NCBI GenBank assembly: GCA_052144935.1
Contig: JBKQPR010000348.1
Coordinates: 1-12,939, forward strand
Origin: JOPF133 sp052144935
Lineage (GTDB): Bacteria > Acidobacteriota > Terriglobia > Bryobacterales > Bryobacteraceae
DNA length: 12,939 bases
Direction of reading: 5' to 3'
In this document: positions 6,414 to 12,939 of the stretch, one piece after another
Layout: the number at the start of each line of letters is the position of its first letter
Numbering within the stretch: position 1 is the first letter of the stretch
Program-made: the position numbers and the translations under genes
Notes under the pieces: model-generated
The model's database searches: none
Seen by the model: the letters and a program-made list of their open reading frames with translations, nothing else
What the model was told of the DNA's origin: nothing

Positions 6414-7238
6414 ATGGCACGTCCATTTCTTTGCGGCAGACTTCGTCTGGCCGCCTTCGCGGCCTTCGGGCTGGCTGCCGTGGTGACCGCCCAGCAGGGC
6501 TATCGCGATACTCCCATTCTTCCCGGTCAGAAGTGGCACGTCCACGATCCCGACCGCCCCCACCCCAACCCGGTAACTCCCGGCGCCACGCCCGGTGCGC
6601 CGCCCTCCGACGCCACCGTCCTCTTCGACGGCAAGGACCTCTCGCAATGGGCCCAGCACGGCCGGGGCGCCGACCGCGGCAAAACCGTCGACGCCCGCTG
6701 GAAGGTCGCCAACGGATATTTCGAAGTCGCGCCCGGCTCGGGCGATCTCTTTACCCGCGAAGCCTTCGGCGATTGCCAGATCCACATCGAGTGGTCCGAG
6801 CCCGAGACCGTCAAGGGTTCCAGCCAGGACCGCGGCAACAGCGGCGTCTACGTCGCCAGCCGCTACGAAATTCAGGTGCTCGATTCCTACCGCCAGTCCA
6901 CCTACGCCGACGGCCAGGCCGGGGCCCTCTACGGCCAATGGCCGCCGCTGGTCAACCCCATCCGCAAACCCGGGGAGTGGAACATCTACGACATCGTGTA
7001 CGAGGCCCCCCGATTCGACGGCCAGAAAGTCCTCAAGCCGGCCTTCATCACGCTCTTCTTCAACGGCATAGTGGTGCACAACCGCCAGCCGCTCGACGGC
7101 AACACGGAGCACCGCATCCTGGGCCAATACAGGCCCCACGGCGACATGCCCCTCCTGCTCCAGGATCACGACCACCCGGTGCGCTTCCGCAATGTCTGGG
7201 TCCGCCGCATGGCCGGATACGACCAGCCCGAGAAATAG
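6414..7238 (+). CDS. Secreted DUF1080 / 3-keto-disaccharide hydrolase-domain protein
   Basis: A 274-residue exported protein. Residues 1-26 are a signal peptide (MARPFLCGRLRLAA, hydrophobic core, cleavage near VTA|QQG). A Pro-rich spacer reaches residue 65, then the DUF1080 domain (PF06439, concanavalin-like fold) fills 67-265. Family hallmarks are LFDGKDLSQW (70-79), a WKVANGYFEV strand (96-105), QDRGNSGVYVASRYEIQVLD (138-157), a GALYG loop (170-174), PGEWNIYDIVYEAPRF (186-201) and FFNGIVVHN (215-223). Proteins of this family hydrolyse 3-keto-glycosides made by sugar 3-dehydrogenases, or bind glycans; which applies here is not shown. The ATG at 6414 is chosen for the signal peptide. There is no clear Shine-Dalgarno, and a -10-like TACGAT lies at 6400-6405, so a leaderless transcript is possible. 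The gene stands alone. Confidence 0.9.
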   Translation: MARPFLCGRLRLAAFAAFGLAAVVTAQQGYRDTPILPGQKWHVHDPDRPHPNPVTPGATPGAPPSDATVLFDGKDLSQWAQHGRGADRGKTVDARWKVANGYFEVAPGSGDLFTREAFGDCQIHIEWSEPETVKGSSQDRGNSGVYVASRYEIQVLDSYRQSTYADGQAGALYGQWPPLVNPIRKPGEWNIYDIVYEAPRFDGQKVLKPAFITLFFNGIVVHNRQPLDGNTEHRILGQYRPHGDMPLLLQDHDHPVRFRNVWVRRMAGYDQPEK

Positions 7239-7613
7239 CGCAGGCGCTGTACATCAGAGTCCATGCCCCAAGGGCCTCTTCCAGGTCTCGCTGCCGTTGC
7301 GTGCCTGGTTCCGCATCCGCGGCCCCCGGCTCTGATGCCCCTGCCCGTGAAGGCCGCAGCCTCCTCCGGCCAGCTTCCCATGGACATCCTTCCAGGCCGC
7401 TGCCACCGGCTGTTCCGATCCGCGCCTGAATCCCGCGCTTCTCCGCTTCATCGCGTGGCGGCCGCCCGTCCCGTGGGCATCCTGCTCGATCGGCTTTCGC
7501 ACGAAGGGCAGCCATGAAGAACCAAGGCACCGCTCCCAGGGGGTGTCCTCGGGGGGGGTGCCCTCCAGGCCGGTGCCGAAAGCGCATCGGAGCTGGGCCC
7601 CGAGGGCCCCCCG
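7239..7613. other. Intergenic stretch between convergent genes
   Basis: This lies between the 3' ends of the DUF1080 gene (+) and motB (minus). It holds a small GCGC/GCGC stem directly after the DUF1080 stop and G-rich runs at about 7540-7560. Open frames on both strands lack start signals and domain-like sequence. I see no gene or convincing terminator in it. Confidence 0.5.
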
Positions 7614-8426
7614 TCACGGAGCGGATTTCCTGGCGGGCTGCTCAGGTGGTGGCGTCCCCTTGGCCTCCGCGGCCGGCGGCATGTACTGCACGATGACCGA
7701 GATCCGGCGGTTGGACGCTCCCTTGGGATCTTCCGGGTGGCGCAACTGCCGGTCGGCGAATCCTCGCACCTGTCCCACCTGCTCCGGCCGCACGCCGTTC
7801 GCCTGCATCAGCCTGCGCGCCGAATTGGCGCGGTCGACCGACAACTCCCAATTGCTGTACCCATCGTCCCTGGAAAACGGCTTGGAATCGGTGTGGCCTT
7901 CGATCAGCAGGGAATTGGGCAACTTCCCCAATTCGCCGGCTAATTGCACCAACAGTGCCGCGCCGCTCTCGGTGGGCACCGCTTTGCCCGATTCGAAGAA
8001 CATCCCGGCCTCGGTTTCCAACAGTTCGATCCGCAGGCCATCGGAAGTAATGGTGATCTCCACGTGGTCTTTCAAATTCCGGAAATTCGGCACCTTGAGC
8101 AGCGCCTGCTGGATCTTCTCCGCGAGTTTGCTCATGTCCTCCTTGGGAACTTCCAGGGAGTTCCCCAATCCGGCCGCCGCCGTGCCGGTGAGTTTTCCGG
8201 GGCCCGCCGGATTATTGAAGAAGGCGCTGATCGCCTGCTGCACTTCCTTGTCCGCGCTCATCAGCCACAGCACGATGAACAGCGCCATCATGGCCGTCAC
8301 GAAATCGGCATAGGCCACCTTCCAGGCGCCGCCGTGGTGGCCCTCGTGCCCACCCTTTTTCCGCTTGACGATGACGATCGGCTTGGGCGGCGGCGGTGCT
8401 GGAGCAGTTTGCGATTCCGCGGCCAC
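7614..8426 (-). CDS. motB: Flagellar motor stator protein MotB
   Basis: A 270-residue stator subunit that couples ion flow through MotA/MotB to flagellar rotation and anchors the stator to peptidoglycan. A Pro- and Lys-rich cytoplasmic N-terminus is followed by one membrane helix (about 36-56: AWKVAYADFVTAMMALFIVL). It carries the ion-binding aspartate D41, equivalent to D32 of Escherichia coli. A linker/plug follows, then the OmpA-like peptidoglycan-binding domain (about 120-248) with IEGHTDSKPF (D180), WELSVDRA (R199) and SNRRISV (238-244). The start is a GTG at 8424-8426, two bases after the motA stop codon, so it is probably translated by coupling. The C-terminus is Pro/Ala-rich. The aspartate suggests proton use, but ion type is not certain from this alone. 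Confidence 0.96.
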   Translation of the reverse strand: MAAESQTAPAPPPPKPIVIVKRKKGGHEGHHGGAWKVAYADFVTAMMALFIVLWLMSADKEVQQAISAFFNNPAGPGKLTGTAAAGLGNSLEVPKEDMSKLAEKIQQALLKVPNFRNLKDHVEITITSDGLRIELLETEAGMFFESGKAVPTESGAALLVQLAGELGKLPNSLLIEGHTDSKPFSRDDGYSNWELSVDRANSARRLMQANGVRPEQVGQVRGFADRQLRHPEDPKGASNRRISVIVQYMPPAAEAKGTPPPEQPARKSAP

Positions 8427-8428
8427 GG

Positions 8429-9304
8429 CTACGCCGCCTTCGAGGCGGCTTTACCGCCGCCCCGGCATACGGCCTCCATCTCCTGGAAGCTGGGGCGCAC
8501 ACCGGTGGGGATAGAGCGGCGCGCCAGTTCCACCGCCATCATCGGGCTGAGACCCTTGACGAACGCCAGCGTGGCCATCCGCAGGAAGCCGAAGTAATGA
8601 CCCTCCGCGTCGTTCTGCTTGCCCATGGCCTGGGCCAGCGGCCCGAAGATCCCATAGCACAGAAGAATACCGAGAAAGGTGCCCACCAGGGCCGCCGCCA
8701 CGTGGTTGCCAATTTCTTCCTTGGGCCCGCCGAGCGACCCCATCGTGATCACCACCCCCAGAACGGCTGCGACAATTCCCAAACCCGGCAGCGAATCGGC
8801 CATGGTGGTGAGCGCCGCAACCGGCTCGGCGGCTTCGCGGTGATGCACCTCCAGATCCACCTCCATCATTTGATCGATGTCCATAGGATCTACGCCGCCC
8901 GAGACCGCCATCCGCAGCGTGTCGCAGAAGAACTGAAGAGCGTGACCGGACTTCAGAAATTTCGGATACTTGGAGAGAACCGGGCTCTTCTCGGGATGAT
9001 CGACCTCTTCCTCCAGCTTCCCTGTGCCTGCCTTCCGGGCATGGCTGAACAACTCATAAACCATCTTGAGATTGTCCAGATACACCGCTTTGCTATAGGC
9101 TCCTCCGGTGATCACGCCGAGCATGCCCTTGACGATGCGCATCAAGGTGGGCAGAGGGTTGGCAACCACCACCGTTCCGACGGCCGCTCCGAAAATAATC
9201 ACCAGCTCGGCGGGTTGCATCAGCACCAGCAGCTTTCCGTGTTCCATGAGGAAGCCGCCGACAATCGCTCCCAGTACGATGGCAATTCCGATGATTGAGA
9301 TCAT
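8429..9304 (-). CDS. motA: Flagellar motor stator protein MotA
   Basis: A 291-residue membrane protein forming the stator channel with MotB, close to the length of the E. coli protein (295). Four hydrophobic segments lie at about 2-20, 32-50, 168-188 and 200-222, with the long cytoplasmic loop between the second and third. Key residues fall at the same positions as in E. coli: R90 and E98 in the loop that touches the rotor, P173 in SLPGLGIVAA and P222 in FGPLAQA. The first helix begins at the ATG (9302-9304). An upstream in-frame TGA excludes a longer start. The Shine-Dalgarno is weak. motB follows after 2 bases. No other flagellar gene is in the window, so motAB stands apart here. Confidence 0.96.
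   Translation of the reverse strand: MISIIGIAIVLGAIVGGFLMEHGKLLVLMQPAELVIIFGAAVGTVVVANPLPTLMRIVKGMLGVITGGAYSKAVYLDNLKMVYELFSHARKAGTGKLEEEVDHPEKSPVLSKYPKFLKSGHALQFFCDTLRMAVSGGVDPMDIDQMMEVDLEVHHREAAEPVAALTTMADSLPGLGIVAAVLGVVITMGSLGGPKEEIGNHVAAALVGTFLGILLCYGIFGPLAQAMGKQNDAEGHYFGFLRMATLAFVKGLSPMMAVELARRSIPTGVRPSFQEMEAVCRGGGKAASKAA
8433..8449 (-). promoter_or_regulatory. Stem-loop at the motA/motB junction
   Basis: GCCGCCT and AGGCGGC pair perfectly over 7 bases around a 3-base loop, inside the last codons of motA and 6 bases before the motB GTG. It encodes part of the AASKAA C-terminus. It could affect re-initiation at motB and so the MotA:MotB ratio. That effect is inference. Confidence 0.35.
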
Positions 9305-9329
9305 GTGACCATAGCGTCAAACATCTCTC

Positions 9330-9357
9330 TAATCGGCCGAATCGGAGGAAAGTCTTA
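9330..9357 (-). promoter_or_regulatory. Sigma-28 (FliA)-like promoter of motAB
   Basis: On the minus strand TAAGACTT (9350-9357) is followed after 12 bases by GCCGATTA (9330-9337). The flagellar sigma-28 consensus is TAAAGTTT, 11 bases, GCCGATAA. The -10 matches 7 of 8 positions, and the spacing is one base longer than the consensus. Transcription would begin about 20 bases upstream of the motA ATG. Class 3 flagellar genes such as motA commonly use this sigma factor, which fits. Confidence 0.6.
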
Positions 9358-9376
9358 GTCGGGTGATTCCCCTACC

Positions 9377-9539
9377 GCGGTGCCCTCTGGCATACCCTCT
9401 AGGTCTCCGACCGCGTGATATTGTGCTGTTGCGGTGAACCACTCCCTGCGGTCGTGGCTCCGATCGGAGCCGCGCGCGTCAGCAAGCGGTTTCGGAATAG
9501 CACCGAATCTCGCGGTCGAAGGCCTGGCGGTGCCCTCTG
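9377..9539. repeat. 13-bp direct repeats flanking a palindromic element
   Basis: GCGGTGCCCTCTG occurs at 9377-9389 and again at 9527-9539, 150 bases apart, and the similarity continues imperfectly for about 15 more bases (both reach a CTCTAG). The right copy runs up to the stop codon of the dehydrogenase gene. The pair encloses the REP-like element at 9437-9491. It may be a duplicated 3' gene end or the scar of an insertion. Confidence 0.6.
9437..9491. repeat. 55-bp REP-like palindromic element
   Basis: A perfect 16-bp palindrome GGCTCCGATCGGAGCC (9456-9471) forms the core. The flanks pair imperfectly (AACCACT at the left, AGCGGTT at the right end), so the whole element can fold into one long imperfect hairpin. 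This layout, placed between two same-strand genes, is typical of dispersed REP elements. I recall closely similar elements in Acidobacteria, but have not compared them. Confidence 0.65.
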
Positions 9540-9548
9540 ACGTGCTCT

Positions 9549-10526
9549 CTAGTCGTGCCCTTCCGGGGCGCCCTTCTGGGCCCGGCGGCGGTACCGAAGC
9601 ACTTCCACGAGAAACTCGTCGCGGCGGGCGCGCACCTGGTCGGCGCTCTTGATGGACCAATCGTAGAATCCGCGCCCGGTCTTGGCGCCCAGATCGCCGC
9701 GGCGGACCAGGCCGTGGAAATAATCGGGCGCGCGCGGCTCGTTGAACAGGTCGCGCGCCACATACTCCACTACGCGGAGGCCGAGATCCAGCCCCACCAC
9801 ATCCTGATGCTCCAGAATGCCGTAGGCCGGCATGCGCAGGCCGAAGCCGTCCTTGGCCACCGTGTCCACATCGTCGGCGGTGGCGATGCCCTCGGCGACG
9901 ATGTGGGCGGCTTCGCGGACCAGCGCCATCTGGAGGCGGTTGCCGAGCTGGCCGGGACGGTCCTTGCGGACGATTACGGGCGTCTTGCCGCAGGCGAGGA
10001 GCAGCTCGCGCACGGCTTCGGCGGTCTCCGGCGCGGTTCGTTCGCCCATCACGATTTCGACCAGCGGCATGAGATGCGGCGGGTTCCAGAAGTGCGTGGT
10101 GAGGACGCGCTCGGGCCGCGCGCAGCCTTGCGCGATGGCGGTGATGCTCAGCCCGGAGGTATTGGAAGCCAGCACCGCATCCGGCCGGGCAAGGGCGTCC
10201 ATCTGGGCGAAGAGGCGCTGCTTGAACTCCAGGTCCTCGGGGCCGGACTCCACTACCAGGGCGGCGCCGCGGATGGTCTCCTCGAAGGTGGTGGCGGCGA
10301 CGAGGAGGCTTTCGGCGCGGGCGGCCGCGGCGGGCTCGGCCAGTCCGCAGCCGGCCAGGAAACGCGCCTGGGAGCGCGCCCGTTCCAGGCCCTGCGCCGC
10401 GCCTTCCGCGGTCCGGCTGAGAATGGTGGCCGGCACTCCACCCAGGGCCAGCGTGAGAGCGATCCCCGGCCCCATCATGCCGGTTCCAATCACGGCGGCA
10501 GAGTGGAAGGGGGCGGCTTCAGTCAT
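9549..10526 (-). CDS. L-3-hydroxyacyl-CoA dehydrogenase (NAD-dependent)
   Basis: A 325-residue cytoplasmic enzyme that oxidises L-3-hydroxyacyl-CoA to 3-oxoacyl-CoA with NAD, a beta-oxidation step, or acts in the reverse direction on acetoacetyl-CoA. Residues 10-25 hold the Rossmann motif GTGMMGPGIA. ESGPEDLEFKQ (93-103) and SNTSG (121-125) are family signatures. The catalytic dyad is H145 in THFWNPPH and E157 in PLVEIV; the spacing of 12 residues equals that of human HADH. The C-terminal domain (about 190-290) carries RPGQLGNRL and GAKTGRGFYDW. The length suits the short single-function type, without a fused enoyl-CoA hydratase. Exact substrate is unknown. The ATG at 10524-10526 fits the family N-terminus, although only a weak GGTTAGGGT precedes it. 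No other fatty-acid gene lies nearby. Confidence 0.92.
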   Translation of the reverse strand: MTEAAPFHSAAVIGTGMMGPGIALTLALGGVPATILSRTAEGAAQGLERARSQARFLAGCGLAEPAAAARAESLLVAATTFEETIRGAALVVESGPEDLEFKQRLFAQMDALARPDAVLASNTSGLSITAIAQGCARPERVLTTHFWNPPHLMPLVEIVMGERTAPETAEAVRELLLACGKTPVIVRKDRPGQLGNRLQMALVREAAHIVAEGIATADDVDTVAKDGFGLRMPAYGILEHQDVVGLDLGLRVVEYVARDLFNEPRAPDYFHGLVRRGDLGAKTGRGFYDWSIKSADQVRARRDEFLVEVLRYRRRAQKGAPEGHD

Positions 10527-10920
10527 ACCCTAACCGAATACCACAGTGAGGCATGGTTTCGCTCAATGCCACTTACTTTGCCGGCGCCCGGCGCTCTGCA
10601 TTCATAGGGCGGGCAATCCTGGGGGCACCCCGCTTCAAGGTCATAGGCGCTTTGATAGCGAGCCGCGTTGCTCTCGAAGGAGCAAAGCGCATTCCTCCAA
10701 GCCCAGCCGGCGTTCCAGCCGGCAGGACTTCTCCCATCACCATAGGGCGTTTTTGGGCCAAGTGACCCGGCAGATCCCTACTTTCCGGAAGCCCACTTTC
10801 GAGAAAGTTGCCTCTCTCGCGTGGGTAAACACTACGCCGTCAGCCGAGATCTACGATGTCGCATTTGCATCTGGAGTGCTTTGCCAAGCTGGGCCGTCGC
10901 CCGTCGGGTCGTCTGCCAGG
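10527..10920. other. Gene-free stretch with small palindromes
   Basis: This lies upstream of the dehydrogenase gene and past the stop of the broken HEPN-like gene. A GCCGGC-GTTCCA-GCCGGC hairpin (10706-10723) is REP-like. The open frames that cross this region, one of 210 codons from 10546, are mostly antisense to the HEPN-like gene and have no domain-like sequence. The promoter of the dehydrogenase should lie at about 10535-10580 but no clear hexamers are seen. Confidence 0.5.
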
Positions 10921-11602
10921 TCAATGATCGTCCAATCTGCGGAGGGCTGCCGTTGCGGCTTGGAGTTGTGCCAGAGACAAGCAAGTGGCCAAATGGTTGA
11001 GAAAGCCAGGAGTCGCGATGATCGCAGTATCGCCGTCGGGGAAACGAATACCAACGATGACTTGTTCGAAAGTGCCGTGTGCAAGGCTGTTTCGAACGTG
11101 CCGCACGAAATCGCACCGCAAGAGCTTTTGAAGACGCCCCGCCACTGGCTTCCGAGCCTTCGCAGCCTCTACTGTTAGACTTGCAAGGTCGCTCTCTCGA
11201 ATGAAGACGAGGGCTATGTAAAGCCTGAGCACCAGTGACCCAAAAATGGTCATCTGAAATAGCGCTTTGAATGGGATCTCAAGTTCAGGGAAGGGGGACA
11301 CCGGAAACCCCCTCGGGTCGCGCTGGTCGATAGAGCTGACCATAGAGTGCCAAAGCGAGCCGGATGTCAAGCGGTCGAATTGAGCGGTCGTGAGGCGCGA
11401 TCCCTCCGAAAGCTCCCTTATTAGGGCATCCCGGTCATCTCCGCTGCGAGAGACTCCAAGAGTTCTCTACATTCGCGGTGCATCCGTCGGAGTCTATCGT
11501 CGAGAAGGGAGTGCTGAAGTACCTCCCGTTCACTCTCTTCGACCGGGAAGCTCAAGTCGAAGCGTCGGAGGTCCAGGGCGGGCGGCGGCCTTCACCTGGC
11601 AT
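10921..11602 (-). pseudogene. HEPN-like protein gene broken by two frameshifts
   Basis: The 3' part (from TTG 11370 or ATG 11343) is open for 149 or 140 codons. It carries FVRHVRNSLAHGTFE, an exact R-N-x3-H HEPN RNase motif (R93, H98), after a helical region. Upstream, the coding continues in two other frames. An ATG at 11600-11602 with AAGGAG (11609-11614) at ideal distance starts MPGEGRRP. This shifts near 11576-11590 (a GC run) into LDLRRFDLSFPVEESEREVL and on to ELLESLAAEMTGMP. A second shift between about 11424 and 11455 leads into ALIRELSEGSRLTTAQFDRL. The span is 682 bases; restoring one lost base at each point gives 684, or 227 residues. These are either real inactivating mutations or sequencing indels. 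The intact family would be a HEPN-domain RNase-like protein; the subfamily is not recognised. Confidence 0.6.
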
Positions 11603-11657
11603 GCCAAACTCCTTGTAGAATTCGCGGAGCAGCACGCTTGCGGGTTGACTGGATGAG

Positions 11658-11696
11658 GATGATTTCATTCATCAACTCTATCAACTGGCGTAAAAT
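11658..11696 (+). promoter_or_regulatory. Promoter and candidate operator of the toxin-antitoxin pair
   Basis: A near-consensus -10, TAAAAT, lies at 11691-11696, 17 bases before the antitoxin ATG; the best -35 (TTCATC, 11668-11673) is weak. Two direct copies of ATCAACT (11671-11677, 11680-11686) lie in the spacer with a 9-bp period. An inverted repeat GATGA/TCATC (11658-11662, 11669-11673) overlaps the -35. Ribbon-helix-helix antitoxins bind such short repeats to repress their own operon. Confidence 0.45.
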
Positions 11697-11713
11697 GAAA
11701 CGGGGAGACGGTC

Positions 11714-11932
11714 ATGGAGGTAACGCTGCCGGCGGATTTGACAAAACAGGTCGAGCAGGAGCTCGCCAGCGGCCACTACCGGAGCCGCGATGAACTGATC
11801 GAACAGGCGGTTCGGCGCTTCTTCGACGAGCGCCAGCGTGGCCAGCAGCGGCTCGATGCTCTCCGCAGAATCGGTCAAGCGGTTGATCAAGCGGGCTTGT
11901 ACGAGCGAGTGCTGATCCCCAGTCCCGAATGA
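11714..11932 (+). CDS. Ribbon-helix-helix antitoxin (ParD/CopG-like)
   Basis: A 72-residue protein. Residues 1-6 (MEVTLP) form the DNA-binding beta strand and 7-37 the two helices of a ribbon-helix-helix domain (ADLTKQVEQELASGHYRSRD, ELIEQAVRRFF). The segment SGHYRSRDELI is typical of ParD-like antitoxins. Residues 38-72 would be the toxin-binding tail. It should neutralise the PIN protein encoded next and repress the operon. GGGGAG lies just before the ATG at a good distance. Its stop overlaps the toxin start (ATGA), the normal arrangement of a toxin-antitoxin operon. Confidence 0.85.
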   Translation: MEVTLPADLTKQVEQELASGHYRSRDELIEQAVRRFFDERQRGQQRLDALRRIGQAVDQAGLYERVLIPSPE

Positions 11933-12486
11933 CGGGCATACCGCTCGTGGTCCTGGACGCGTGCGTCCTCGCCAACTTCTCTTTGTGCGATACGCTCCTG
12001 CGCCTCGCGGAGCCGCCGCGGCTCTTCGAGCCGAAATGGTCAGAGGAGATTATTCGGGAGACTACCCGTACGTTGGAACTGAAACTTGGGTGGCCCAATT
12101 CTCTGACCACTCATCTTGAAAAAGAACTGCGCGCCCACTTCAACGAGGCCTGGATCAGCGGTTACGAGTCGCTGATTCCGAGGATGACGAACGATGAAAA
12201 AGACCGCCACGTAGTCGCCGCCGCAGTCCACCGTGAAGTAGCGATCATCTTAACCCTCAACCTTCGCCACTTCAGGCCAGAGCACCTGGCGGCGTGGGGT
12301 GTCCGCGTGCTGCACCCTCAGTCCTTTCTGATCGAGATCTTCCGCCAGGAACAAGCCGTGGTTTTGACGAAACTCGAGCAGCAGGCAGCCGATCGCGGCC
12401 GCAGCTTGAGCCAACTTCTGGACATTCTGAACGCCACCGTGCCCGGCTTCGTAGCGCTCGTTTCCGCCGCAATCTCAAGAGAATAG
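11929..12486 (+). CDS. PIN-domain toxin (VapC-like RNase)
   Basis: A 185-residue protein of the PIN family, metal-dependent RNases that act as toxins of type II systems. Motifs are VVLDACVLANF with D10, WSEEIIRET with E40/E44, NDEKDRHVVAAAV with D92, and TLNLRHF (109-115). In the last motif the more usual NLRDF/NLKDF acidic residue is replaced by H114; N111 is kept. The C-terminal part (from about 135) extends past the usual PIN core by some 50 residues of helix. It overlaps the antitoxin by four bases and has no separate promoter. Pairing a ParD-like ribbon-helix-helix antitoxin with a PIN toxin instead of ParE is found in several bacteria. Whether the missing acid weakens activity is unknown. 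Confidence 0.88.
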   Translation: MTGIPLVVLDACVLANFSLCDTLLRLAEPPRLFEPKWSEEIIRETTRTLELKLGWPNSLTTHLEKELRAHFNEAWISGYESLIPRMTNDEKDRHVVAAAVHREVAIILTLNLRHFRPEHLAAWGVRVLHPQSFLIEIFRQEQAVVLTKLEQQAADRGRSLSQLLDILNATVPGFVALVSAAISRE

Positions 12487-12939
12487 ACTGATTCATCGCA
12501 GGGTGGCGGATAACTCCTCCCTGGTCCCCCAGTGTTTAGGAATCGTCGTGTCGACGGCCAGTGGAACCCGCCACTCGGCGGTCCAACGCCTAAGCCCTCG
12601 AACCGCCAATACGCTGGCCGCGCCGATTCGGCCTCAGTCCGAAGTTGCGGCCGAGGGTGATCGGGGCGACGCCCGCATCGGCCGTGACCAAAGATGCGAC
12701 CGCTTCGCACCATGTCTTCCAAAGCCCGTCTCGCCGCGGCGTCTTGCAACTCCGCAGCGCCCGGAAATCGGCCTGCGCCCGCCGAAGTCCCGGCCCGGCC
12801 CCTCCGCCGGAAAGCGTTCATTTACTGGCCAATCGTGACCTACTTTTTTCCCGCCGGTTTCCTGCTACCGGCGCCAACTGCTGCGTCAGTATGAGCCACC
12901 CTTCGGCCAATAGCAAGGCGGCTCGGCCACCTCTGAAGC
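12487..12939. other. Terminal stretch without a supported gene
   Basis: The 453 bases after the toxin gene contain short frames on both strands, but none shows a ribosome-binding site, a domain-like sequence or a hallmark of a known family. The longest (minus, 12318-12821) runs antisense into the toxin gene. The stretch at 12815-12893 reads as a hydrophobic C-terminus on the plus strand but with no credible upstream coding sequence. It may be degraded accessory DNA. Confidence 0.5.

Noticed and set aside
5835..7175. 446-codon minus-strand open frame
   Set aside because: It is mostly antisense to the DUF1080 gene, whose signal peptide and domain motifs are clear; the minus frame has no start signal or domain.
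9555..10607. 350-codon plus-strand open frame
   Set aside because: Antisense to the dehydrogenase, which has a full set of catalytic motifs.
10546..11178. 210-codon plus-strand open frame
   Set aside because: Its second half is antisense to the HEPN-like gene; the first half crosses REP-like palindromes and shows no domain or ribosome-binding site.
12318..12821. 167-codon minus-strand open frame
   Set aside because: Runs into the toxin gene in antisense, is Arg/Gly/Pro-rich and has no start signal.

Overview
The window is high-GC bacterial chromosome. The combination of a secreted 3-keto-disaccharide hydrolase (DUF1080) protein, a FecR-domain protein with a Tyr/Gly-rich tail, many small intergenic palindromes and flagellar stator genes away from a flagellar cluster suggests an Acidobacteriota genome, perhaps of the Solibacter/Bryobacter type. 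This placement is inference from gene content only.

Layout. 1-540: a 43-bp perfect inverted repeat follows a small unrecognised minus-strand gene whose ribosome-binding site sits in the loop of a hairpin. 541-1890: a palindromic repeat, a weak promoter and a secreted FecR-domain protein (+). 1891-2881: a scarred stretch with the 3' end of a group II intron (reverse-transcriptase tail plus domains V and VI, minus strand), a small membrane protein that may carry a nonsense codon in its 5' part, and a REP-like hairpin pair. 2882-5692: three minus-strand genes. A HAD phosphatase and a YgjV-like membrane protein overlap by one base (TGATG). Further down lies a NYN-domain nuclease-like protein with two LOTUS/OST-HTH-like domains. 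6414-7238: the DUF1080 protein (+). 7614-9304: motA-motB (minus) with a FliA(sigma-28)-like promoter. 9549-10526: an L-3-hydroxyacyl-CoA dehydrogenase (minus), separated from motA by a 55-bp REP-like element. 10921-12486: an accessory patch with a frameshifted HEPN-like gene (minus) diverging from a ribbon-helix-helix antitoxin/PIN toxin pair (+). The last 450 bases hold nothing I can support.

How the genes relate. Most transcription units look independent. motA and motB form one functional unit, the flagellar stator. The antitoxin and toxin overlap and form a toxin-antitoxin operon. The HAD phosphatase and YgjV-like gene are translationally coupled, but their joint role is unknown. I did not find a clearly new multi-gene system. 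The items most worth a second look are the NYN-LOTUS protein, the broken HEPN gene beside the toxin-antitoxin pair, the hairpin-sequestered start at 514-540, the group II intron remnant and the sigma-28-like motAB promoter.
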